A DNA stretch of 64,000 nt from Methylomicrobium sp051061015 (lineage in GTDB: Bacteria; Pseudomonadota; Gammaproteobacteria; Methylococcales; Methylomonadaceae): the NCBI GenBank assembly GCA_051061015.1, contig JBPFEG010000025.1:1-64000 (forward strand). The letters are read 5' to 3'. The position numbers and the translations under genes were made by a program. The notes under the pieces were generated by a model, which worked only from the letters and a program-made list of their open reading frames with translations, was not told the origin of the DNA and did not search any database. This document shows, one piece after another, positions 9,401 to 15,626 of the stretch (positions within the stretch are counted from its first letter, which is position 1; every line of letters starts with the position of its first letter).

Positions 9401-9569
9401 AGCCAGCCAGAGAGCCATTGGTACAGTGGTGTTTGGGGGAATGCTGTCCTCGACGCTATTGGCAATTCCATTCGTGCCTGTCCTGTACGTGGTAACGAGG
9501 CGTTGGCAGATTGGGGCTCCGCTGGTCATTTCAGAAAAGAAAGATTCCCGACCAGGCAAAACCCCTTAA
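6420..9569 (+). CDS. RND efflux pump, HAE1 family (AcrB/MexB-like)
   Basis: A 1049-residue proton-driven multidrug exporter of the inner membrane, full length for the HAE1 family. The start MISRYFIERPIFANVIAI is typical. The proton-relay residues are present: two adjacent Asp in TM4 (VGIVVDDAIVIVEN) and the Lys in TM10 (LACKNAILIVEF), with the Arg/Thr segment RRRFRPIIMTSF after it. Two large periplasmic loops flank TM7. It is the last gene of the operon, overlapping the fusion protein by four bases. No regulator (TetR, LysR or two-component) lies beside the operon, so its control is unknown. Likely substrates are hydrophobic toxicants, solvents or dyes, which the sequence cannot narrow. Confidence 0.95.
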   Translation: MISRYFIERPIFANVIAIVTIILGLVCFLNLPVSQYPPIVPPTIQVTSRYPGASAEVVAATVGIPIEQAVNGVENSLYMSSTSTSDGSYTLTITFNVGTDLNTSTSLVQNLVNSALPQLPSSVQPQGVTVKKVSTDILLVVGLYSEDDRFDETFLSNYAVINLQNPLARLPGVGQIAVRGAGPYSMRVWLNPEKLRYFSLTTLDVIGAIQSQNLQVAAGQLGGPPAPLNQAFQFTVNSLGRLAEVSQFENIVIKSARNESAQIVRIRDVARVELSRQSYSNFSQSSGHKAAVMPVFTLPGANALDVADEVKQAMAKMSKDFPPGLSYEIRYDTTKFVRSAIHDVYITLFEAGILVLVVVVLFLQDWRATLVPATTVPVTLIGAFAAMALLGFGINLLTLFALILAVGIVVDDAIVIVENASFHIEQGLPPKEATIAAMQEITGPVMGITLVLASVFLPAAFLPGITGQLFRQFALVIASTAIISAINALTLKPAQCALWLRPARNKPVNWFSRGFNKAYAWFENSYVRLVAWMVQRAVAMTLLYALIIAVSIWRFAHHPTGFLPTEDQGYAIVITQLPDAASQPRVVALTKQLNQILHKTQGIEAWVTIGGLSILDSANVSNMITTFIVFEDWNKRGTNLSQDVITANLRRDLTAIEESRSIVLVPPPIRGLGQGGGFQLMIEDRQSLGLAELQKAVDEVIRSGNSQSGLRNLTSTFNARSPQLFLDIDRTKVESLNIPLNNVFSTLQTYLGSSFVNLFNKFNQVFQVYVQADAPFRAEPEDIKNLYVRNAQGEMVPLGTLLEVKKTVGPELVLRYNLYPSAQIYGAAAPGFSSGQALNLMEQLAAKTLPKGIGLDWTATSFQEKQVGGQAYFIYGLSITLVFMVLAALYESWTSPLAVVLVVPMALVGVLLALVMRGFDNNLYTQVGLILMIGLACKNAILIVEFARQLQAEGMNVIDAAVEATRRRFRPIIMTSFAFIMGVMPLLSASGAGAASQRAIGTVVFGGMLSSTLLAIPFVPVLYVVTRRWQIGAPLVISEKKDSRPGKTP

Positions 9570-9578
9570 ATCAATTGG

Positions 9579-10684
9579 TCAGGACTTACGCAAAAAGCTT
9601 AATAACGAAGGGCACGCCATGAGGGGGATAAAGGTCAAAAATACCGGCCTCATTCTTTTATAGCGACATGACCCGTTTAGATTATTGCCAGTTTCTGCTG
9701 GTCAGCCAGATCAATTATCCGTTGACCTATTTTGCCGATCGCCCCACGATGACTTCAGCCACGATGCCATCAACCGCTACCTGCGCCGTGAACGGATGAC
9801 GCCGCGGCTGATATGGGATAACGTCCGTGACGAGATCGTCTCCACACCCACCGGTTATCTCCTCTTTGACGACACCGTGCTGGACAAGGATTACTCTCGG
9901 CAGATCGCCTGAGTACGCCACCCGTACAGCGGCAATACGCCTGGCCTGATCCGCGGCATCGGCGTCGTGACCTGCGTCTATGTCAAACCACAGCAGGACC
10001 AGTTCTGGCTGATCGACTACCGGTTCTACGATCCCGACGGCGACGGCAAATCCAAGCTGGACCACGTCCATGACCTGCTGGCCAACGTGGTACATCACAA
10101 GAGCTTAGCGTTTCACGCCGTGCTGATGGATACCGGGTACGCGACGAAAGACCTGATGCTGTTCATCGAATCCTTGCAGAAAGTCTATTATTGCCCGCTC
10201 AAGGATAACCGCCAAGTGGATGATTCTGGCGGCGAGCGACCTTACCAACGGGTCGACTCGTTGACCTGGAGCCCGACCGAGCGGGCGCACGGTAAAACCA
10301 TCAAGGTCAGAAGCTTCCCCAAACACCACAAGGTGCAATTGTTCCAGGTTGCGGTGTCCACTCACCGCACGGATTGGGTCGTGACCAATGATTCCACTCA
10401 ACAGTCCACGGCGGGCGCACAACAGGCATGCCGCTATCGCTGGAAGATCGAGCAACTGCACCGCGAAGGCAAACAGCTTACCGGCTTGGAACGCTGCCAA
10501 TGCCGCAAAGCCCGCATTCAGCGCAATCACATTGCCTGCGCTCTCTTGGTATGGGGGCGGCTGAAGCAAATGGCCTACACCACGGGGCGTACCGTTTATC
10601 AACTCAAACAGAATCTACTCGATGACTACCTCTGCCAACAACTCAGAAATCCATCTCTACGCATGAGCCTTGCGTAAGTCCTGA
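9579..10684 (+). mobile_element. IS701-like insertion sequence, inactive
   Basis: A 1.1-kb element bounded by perfect 15-bp terminal inverted repeats, TCAGGACTTACGCAA at 9579-9593 and its complement at 10670-10684. It holds one transposase gene broken by a frameshift and a stop codon. It inserted only 10 bases past the stop of the RND pump, between that gene and the convergent ychF. I see no clear target duplication in the flanks. Confidence 0.85.
9668..10677 (+). pseudogene. IS701-family DDE transposase, broken by a frameshift and a stop codon
   Basis: The reading frame starts at ATG 9668 (MTRLDYCQFLLVSQINY), shifts by one base near 9745, continues as DDFSHDAINRYLRRER, and meets an in-frame TGA at 9910-9912. 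Coding then continues in the same frame to 10677. The DDE residues remain recognisable: Asp in LLFDDTVLDKDYS, Asp in MDTGYATKDL, and Glu in RWKIEQLHREGK. Two separate lesions mean the element cannot transpose on its own, though a related copy elsewhere could act on its ends. Confidence 0.85.
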
Positions 10685-10730
10685 TTTCAATAAAATACGT
10701 TGGCGAACAGTGGAAAACATCAATTCCTGC

Positions 10731-11822
10731 TTAAACATTGAAACGAAAATGTACGACATCGCCATCCTTGACGATATAGTCCTTGCCCTCAAGCCGCCAT
10801 TTACCGGCATCTTTCGCCCCCTGTTCACCTTTATTGGCAATAAAGTCTTCATAGGCGATCACTTCGGCGCGGATGAAGCCGCGTTCGAAGTCGCTGTGAA
10901 TCACGCCAGCCGCTTGCGGGGCGGTGGCACCGACCGGAATCGTCCAGGCGCGGACTTCCTTCACCCCAGCAGTAAAATAGGTAGCCAGATTCAACAGCTT
11001 GTAACCTGTCCGGACCACGCGGTTCAGGCCCGGCTCCTCCAGCCCCAAATCATCCAAAAACTCCTTCTTTTCCTCGTCATCGAGCAAGGCGATTTCGGCC
11101 TCGATCGCCGCGCAGATGGGCACGACCATGGCGCCTTCCTTGTCGGCCAGCGCCTGCACTTTATCAAGCAGCGGATTGTTCTCGAAGCCATCGTCCTGCA
11201 CGTTCGCGATATACATGGTGGGCTTGATCGTCAACAGGCAAAGTTCCTTGACCAGGGCTTTTTCGTCCTCGGACAGGCCGAGCATGCGCACCGGCTCGCC
11301 CGCATCCAGATGCTGATAGATTTTCTCGAGCACCTGTTTTTTGGCCAACTCATCCTTGTTGCCGGACTTGGAGGCTTTTACAGCCCGGGTCAGGGCTTTT
11401 TCGACGGTCGCCATGTCGGCCAGCGCGAGTTCGGTGTTGATCACTTCGATATCGGAAATCGGATCGACTTTCCCGGCGACGTGCACAACATTTTCGTCAT
11501 GAAAACAGCGTACCACATGCGCGATCGCATCAGTTTCGCGAATGTTCGCGAGGAACTGATTACCCAATCCCTCCCCTTTCGAGGCACCGGCGACCAGGCC
11601 GGCGATATCGACGAACTCGATCGTGGTCGGTAAAACGCGTTCCGGCTTGACGATTTCGGCGAGTTTATCCATCCGGCCGTCGGGCACTGGCACGACGCCG
11701 ACATTTGGCTCGATCGTACAAAACGGGTAATTTTCGGCCGCGATTTTGGCCCGGGTCAACGCGTTAAACAAGGTCGATTTGCCGACATTCGGCAAGCCGA
11801 CGATTCCACAATATAATGCCAT
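10731..11822 (-). CDS. ychF: Redox-regulated ATPase YchF (Obg-like ATPase)
   Basis: A 363-residue Obg-family P-loop protein that prefers ATP and binds ribosomes, with roles in stress response and translation. The G1 loop GLPNVGKST, the G3 motif DIAGLV, a coiled-coil insertion in the middle and the C-terminal TGS domain (residues about 280-363) are all present, and the length is standard. In many Gammaproteobacteria ychF follows pth; no pth gene lies next to it here. The upstream neighbour is an unrelated ygfX. The gene is convergent with the efflux operon and IS element. Confidence 0.97.
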   Translation of the reverse strand: MALYCGIVGLPNVGKSTLFNALTRAKIAAENYPFCTIEPNVGVVPVPDGRMDKLAEIVKPERVLPTTIEFVDIAGLVAGASKGEGLGNQFLANIRETDAIAHVVRCFHDENVVHVAGKVDPISDIEVINTELALADMATVEKALTRAVKASKSGNKDELAKKQVLEKIYQHLDAGEPVRMLGLSEDEKALVKELCLLTIKPTMYIANVQDDGFENNPLLDKVQALADKEGAMVVPICAAIEAEIALLDDEEKKEFLDDLGLEEPGLNRVVRTGYKLLNLATYFTAGVKEVRAWTIPVGATAPQAAGVIHSDFERGFIRAEVIAYEDFIANKGEQGAKDAGKWRLEGKDYIVKDGDVVHFRFNV

Positions 11823-11887
11823 AGAGTGCTATTTTTTCGAATCAGAGAGGGTATTTAAGGGGGGCAATTATACAGACAATCAGGTGT

Positions 11888-12298
11888 TCAGGCAGCGGAG
11901 ATTTTCAATTTTACGATCAATTGCCGGAATTCGGCATCAGGCATCGTATCCTTCACGATCAGTAATCCCCTTTTACGGGCCGATTGCGACGTGAAATGCA
12001 GCCAAACCGCAAACGGCGTCAGAACGGTCGAAGGGAGTATCATTACCTGTTTGTCATCGATATGCCAGCCTGACCCTTCCAGATAACGAATCGTGACATG
12101 CTGACGGTCAGCGTTTTTCACTGCAAAGTAAAGATGAGCGGGAAGCGCCAGGCTTAGCAGTAGTTTTCCAGGCCAGGGCAAGACGCTGAGCAGACAGGCA
12201 ATCAGGGCCAGTCCGTGCCCAACGAGCAACGCCTGTTTTAAATAGCGGGACGCCCCGACTGAAAACTGGGCGGGATGAACGAAATGATGAGAGGACAC
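11888..12298 (-). CDS. YgfX-family (CptA-like) small membrane protein
   Basis: A 136-residue protein with two adjacent transmembrane segments (about residues 22-55), followed by a soluble domain with the family signature of a PFAVWLHF strand and an RGLLIVKDTMPDAEFRQLIV ending. The start is GTG with an AGGAG site 7 bases upstream. YgfX usually sits beside sdhE (ygfY) and nadB. Neither is here, so this is an orphan copy. Family members have been linked to cell-shape and cell-division effects and to SdhE; the role in this organism is unknown. Confidence 0.75.
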   Translation of the reverse strand: MSSHHFVHPAQFSVGASRYLKQALLVGHGLALIACLLSVLPWPGKLLLSLALPAHLYFAVKNADRQHVTIRYLEGSGWHIDDKQVMILPSTVLTPFAVWLHFTSQSARKRGLLIVKDTMPDAEFRQLIVKLKISAA

Positions 12299-12655
12299 AA
12301 TTCAACTCCTAATCCTAAATAAACCGTGAATGCTGATTTTTCATCTCCTTGCGAACCGTCCCTGCGGGGCTATCTGCTGCCCCGCCCCACTGGGGTGAAT
12401 GCCCCTCCGCTTTCGACGGATAAGGCTCCGACTCTTCACTTGCCCTTTAAGGCATGCCGGAAGAATAGCGTTGATTTTTAGAACGAAGAGACAAATAACG
12501 ACTTACCAATACCGTGTTTGCACCTTGATTTTTAATGCTAGAACATAGCAAAATGCGCAGCCGGATCATGCGGACGAAACTTTTTCCTTTACAAAATATT
12601 CAAATATTAAAGTTATTCCGAAATACTCCCTCCAATTTTTTAGAGTTTATCAATA
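12299..12655. other. Gene-free stretch before the YbiI-like gene
   Basis: About 350 bases hold no convincing gene; a 64-codon plus-strand ORF at 12535-12729 overlaps the next gene and lacks family features. The right half (12535-12655) is AT-rich and probably contains the promoter for the zinc-finger gene. Confidence 0.4.
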
Positions 12656-12874
12656 ATGTCAACAGCATGGGCAGGCGGAACGGACGCCATAGTGGAAAGA
12701 ATGGAGCAAATGACCAATCTCTTCATTGAAGAACAACGCAAATCAATGTATGCGGGCGAATCGGCCACGCATTGTGAAGAGTGCGGCGAACCGATACCGG
12801 AAAGCCGCCGGAAGGCGATTCCGTGCAAATATTGTCTGGCTTGCCAGAGCGAACTGGAAAAGCATTCCAGATAG
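12656..12874 (+). CDS. DksA/TraR-type C4 zinc-finger protein (YbiI-like)
   Basis: A 72-residue protein with the four-cysteine zinc finger of the DksA/TraR family, CEECGEPIPESRRKAIPCKYCLACQ (Cys-x2-Cys...Cys-x2-Cys). The N-terminus MSTAWAGGTDAI matches the MASGWAND-type start of YbiI proteins and supports the chosen ATG. It lacks the long coiled coil and acidic tip of true DksA, so direct action in the RNA polymerase secondary channel is uncertain. It ends 12 bases before the P450 gene, so the two may be co-transcribed. Confidence 0.8.
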   Translation: MSTAWAGGTDAIVERMEQMTNLFIEEQRKSMYAGESATHCEECGEPIPESRRKAIPCKYCLACQSELEKHSR

Positions 12875-12886
12875 TTATGGCAATCC

Positions 12887-14287
12887 ATGCATCTTGATCG
12901 CCAGTCCTCATCCTCTCGCTTGCCCGGTCCCCAAGGACTGCCGGTTTTAGGCAATCTTCTGCAAATCGATTTGCACCAACTGCACCTGATTCTCGAAGAA
13001 TGGGCGGATATTTACGGCGGTATTTTTCAATTTAAGCTGGCCCATAAGCCGGTGGTGGCGATCAGCGATACCGATCTGGTCCAGCAGATTTTACGCGACC
13101 GCCCGCACACCTACCGCCGCGCCAGTCCGATAGAGCAGATTACGAAAGAACTCGGCACGCACGGGGTTTTCGCCGCCGAGGGCGAGCAATGGCAGCGGCA
13201 TCGCGCTCTGACCGTACAAGCATTTCGTCCGGAAAATCTGCGGCGCTTCTTCCCTACTCTCCGCCATATTACCGAACGACTGCAAAACCGCTGGCGCGCG
13301 GCAGCCGGTCAACCCATAGACCTGCGCCAGGACTGGATGCGCTTTACGGTCGATGTGACCACGCACTTTGCATTCGGCTATGATATCAATCTGCTCGAAA
13401 ATGAAAATGCCGACTTTCAGCAGCATCTGGAGCGCCAGCTTCCCGGCTTCAACCGCTGGGCGAACGCGCCGTTTCCTTACTGGCGCTTTGTCAAGCTGCC
13501 CAGCGACCGCGAGATGTTAAAGTCTCTGACCGTGATCAAGCAAACGATTAACGGATTTATCCGGAAGACGCGTCAACGTCTCGAACAACAATCCGCAATC
13601 GACTTGCAGCCGACCAACTTCCTCGAAACCTTGCTGCTGGCGCGTGACGAAAACGGCACCGGTTTGTCCGACGCCGAGATTCAAGGAAATATCCTGACGA
13701 TCTTACTGGCCGGCGAGGATACGACCGCCCATACGCTATCCTGGCTGTTATATCTGATCGGCGAGCATCCTGAAATTCAACAGCGGATGCAGCAGGAAGC
13801 CGATTCGGTATTAGGCGAAGACTCTTTGCCACCGGATCTCGGCGCGCTCGAAAAATTGCCTTATATCGAAGCCGTTGCTCAGGAAACGCTGCGTTTAAAA
13901 AACGTCGCTCCGCTGCTGTATCTGGAACCCATGACCGATGTCCAACTGAACGGCTTCAAAATCATGAAGGGGACTACCCTGATGCTGCTGAACCGCCATG
14001 GAGCCCTGCAGGAAAAAAATTTCAGCAATGCGCGCACCTTCAAACCCGAACGCTGGCTTGCCGCCTCATCCGCATGCCCGCATAACCGCAATGCCTTCAT
14101 TCCTTTCGGCTCAGGCCCCCGCTTTTGCCCCGGACGCAATCTGGCGATGCTGGAAATCAAGATGGCGATCGCGATGGTATGCCGGAATTTTACCGTGAGT
14201 CGACTGGAAACCGGACTGCCGGTTCAGGAATTTTTTTCGTTTACGATGATGCCGGAGAATTTAAGCATGAAGTTTGATCCAAGGTAG
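12887..14287 (+). CDS. Cytochrome P450
   Basis: A 466-residue haem-thiolate monooxygenase. The diagnostic motifs are complete: the proline-rich start RLPGPQGLPVLGN, the I-helix oxygen-activation box LLAGEDTT, the K-helix ExxR in QETLRLK, and the haem loop FIPFGSGPRFCPGR with the axial Cys at residue 414. There is no signal anchor, so it should be soluble or peripheral. The pattern resembles the eukaryote-like bacterial P450s (CYP102/CYP110 type) more than camphor-type enzymes, suggesting a fatty-acid or hydrophobic substrate. No ferredoxin or reductase gene is adjacent, so its electron donor must be encoded elsewhere. Confidence 0.92.
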   Translation: MHLDRQSSSSRLPGPQGLPVLGNLLQIDLHQLHLILEEWADIYGGIFQFKLAHKPVVAISDTDLVQQILRDRPHTYRRASPIEQITKELGTHGVFAAEGEQWQRHRALTVQAFRPENLRRFFPTLRHITERLQNRWRAAAGQPIDLRQDWMRFTVDVTTHFAFGYDINLLENENADFQQHLERQLPGFNRWANAPFPYWRFVKLPSDREMLKSLTVIKQTINGFIRKTRQRLEQQSAIDLQPTNFLETLLLARDENGTGLSDAEIQGNILTILLAGEDTTAHTLSWLLYLIGEHPEIQQRMQQEADSVLGEDSLPPDLGALEKLPYIEAVAQETLRLKNVAPLLYLEPMTDVQLNGFKIMKGTTLMLLNRHGALQEKNFSNARTFKPERWLAASSACPHNRNAFIPFGSGPRFCPGRNLAMLEIKMAIAMVCRNFTVSRLETGLPVQEFFSFTMMPENLSMKFDPR

Positions 14288-14352
14288 TGTTCCGGCACAG
14301 GAAGAAACTCATAATCCTTACTTTTTTCAACTTTGAGAGATACTGCCTTTAT

Positions 14353-14441
14353 TTAAGGAAGCCCTGAACTAAGTTGATTCCGTTCCTGGTTCGACAAGCT
14401 CACCATAAATGAAATCAACAACTTACTCAGAGCTTCCTTAA
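14353..14441. repeat. MITE-like imperfect palindrome
   Basis: An 89-base inverted repeat with arms of about 28 bases, starting TTAAGGAAGCCCTGA and ending TCAGAGCTTCCTTAA, with a short central segment containing GGTTCGACAAGCTCACC. The arms carry a few mismatches and one small gap. It lies between the P450 and PEBP genes and may act as a terminator hairpin or be a small non-autonomous element. Confidence 0.7.
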
Positions 14442-14478
14442 TACCCTAAGCCTTTGATGTCAGTACAAGGAGGAACCC

Positions 14479-15042
14479 ATGAAAACGCTCAATCTTTCCT
14501 TTACCCAAATAGCCTTCATACTGGCGTGCAGCTATACGGCAAGCGCCTTTTCAGCGGATGAAACAGCCGCCACGACCATGAGCCTTACCTCTTCCGCCTT
14601 TTCGCATCAGGGCGCGATCCCAAAACAATTTACTTGCGACGGCTCGGATGTTTCGCCCGAATTGACCTGGTCGAATGTGCCAACAGGCAGCAAAAGCCTG
14701 GTGTTGATCGTCGACGATCCTGATACACCGGCCCCAATCGCACCGGTGATGACTTGGGTCCATTGGGTGCTGTATAACATTCCCGCCACAGCCTCCAAAT
14801 TGTTCTCGAACATTGGGCCCGAAAACCTACCCAAAGGCACACTGCAAGGCAAGAATGACTGGAAGCAGCCCGGCTATAAAGGCCCATGCCCGACGTTCGG
14901 CTCACACCGTTACTTTTTCAAGCTTTATGCGCTGGATACGGAATTGCCCGACCTGGATTTACCCGATAAGGCCGCGCTGATGAAGGCAATGGACGCACAC
15001 ATCCTCGGCCATGCAGAACTGATCGGGACCTATAAGCGCTGA
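14479..15042 (+). CDS. Secreted PEBP-family protein (YbhB/YbcL, Raf-kinase-inhibitor-like)
   Basis: A 187-residue phosphatidylethanolamine-binding-protein-like domain behind a signal peptide (cleavage near AFSA-DE, residues 23-26). The ligand-pocket motifs DDPDTPAP, WVHWVLYNIP and GSHRYFFKLYALD are present. The start has a strong AGGAGGAA ribosome site. Bacterial members have no well-proven function. The export signal distinguishes it from cytosolic YbhB. It is monocistronic as far as the sequence shows. Confidence 0.9.
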   Translation: MKTLNLSFTQIAFILACSYTASAFSADETAATTMSLTSSAFSHQGAIPKQFTCDGSDVSPELTWSNVPTGSKSLVLIVDDPDTPAPIAPVMTWVHWVLYNIPATASKLFSNIGPENLPKGTLQGKNDWKQPGYKGPCPTFGSHRYFFKLYALDTELPDLDLPDKAALMKAMDAHILGHAELIGTYKR

Positions 15043-15080
15043 GCCTGGAATATATCGAAGCGCCTTGTTTTGGCTGTGCG

Positions 15081-15464
15081 TTAAAACGAACAATCGCAAG
15101 GCGCATCGCAGACATCGCAGTGCAAGTCAGGTAGGTCGCAGCTCATTTTTTCGCATCTGCCCGACTTCCTGGAAGGGCAGGCATCAATACAATCGCAGTC
15201 GCAATCGGGGCATTCGTCGCAATCATTTTGGCCGCGCCGCCGTTGTCCGTTTCTGATCAGGGTTTCGTTGGCTTCCTTACAGGCTTGAAAACGGGCACGG
15301 ATGTCTTGCCGTCCCCCGAAGGGACCTTTGTCCCGCACGATTTTCTTGACCGCCTCGGGACAGGAATCGCCGCCATTGAGGACGGCATAGGCACAGCGGA
15401 AACCCTTAAAGGGAGAGATAAATTTTTGATAAAAAACGATCAGCAGAATGGCGAGGTGTTTCAC
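15081..15464 (-). CDS. YidD-like membrane-insertion factor with cysteine-rich tail
   Basis: A 127-residue protein. Residues 1-65 resemble YidD: an amphipathic N-terminus, the signature FYQKFISPFKGFRC, a CPEAV segment and a final RFQACKEA motif. The start is GTG. The other half is a hydrophilic tail with about 13 cysteines in CDC/CxxC patterns, which standard YidD (about 85 residues) lacks. The tail could bind metal. The gene is not next to rnpA or yidC, where canonical yidD lies, so it is probably a paralogue with a separate job. Confidence 0.65.
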   Translation of the reverse strand: MKHLAILLIVFYQKFISPFKGFRCAYAVLNGGDSCPEAVKKIVRDKGPFGGRQDIRARFQACKEANETLIRNGQRRRGQNDCDECPDCDCDCIDACPSRKSGRCEKMSCDLPDLHCDVCDAPCDCSF

Positions 15465-15626
15465 ATGCGTCGGATGGCTTATTAAATAGGTTTGTCATAG
15501 CCGCGACATTCGCCACTACAATAATCCTAAAGTATAGCAAATCCTCGACAAACAGCACTGAATCGAGTATGTGGCTCACTGGATGAAGGCAAGCCAGACT
15601 TAACCTGACTTGCCTCGACTCGAGCG

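Noticed and set aside
10710..11633. 307-codon plus-strand ORF opposite ychF
   Set aside because: Antisense shadow; ychF is unambiguous on the other strand.
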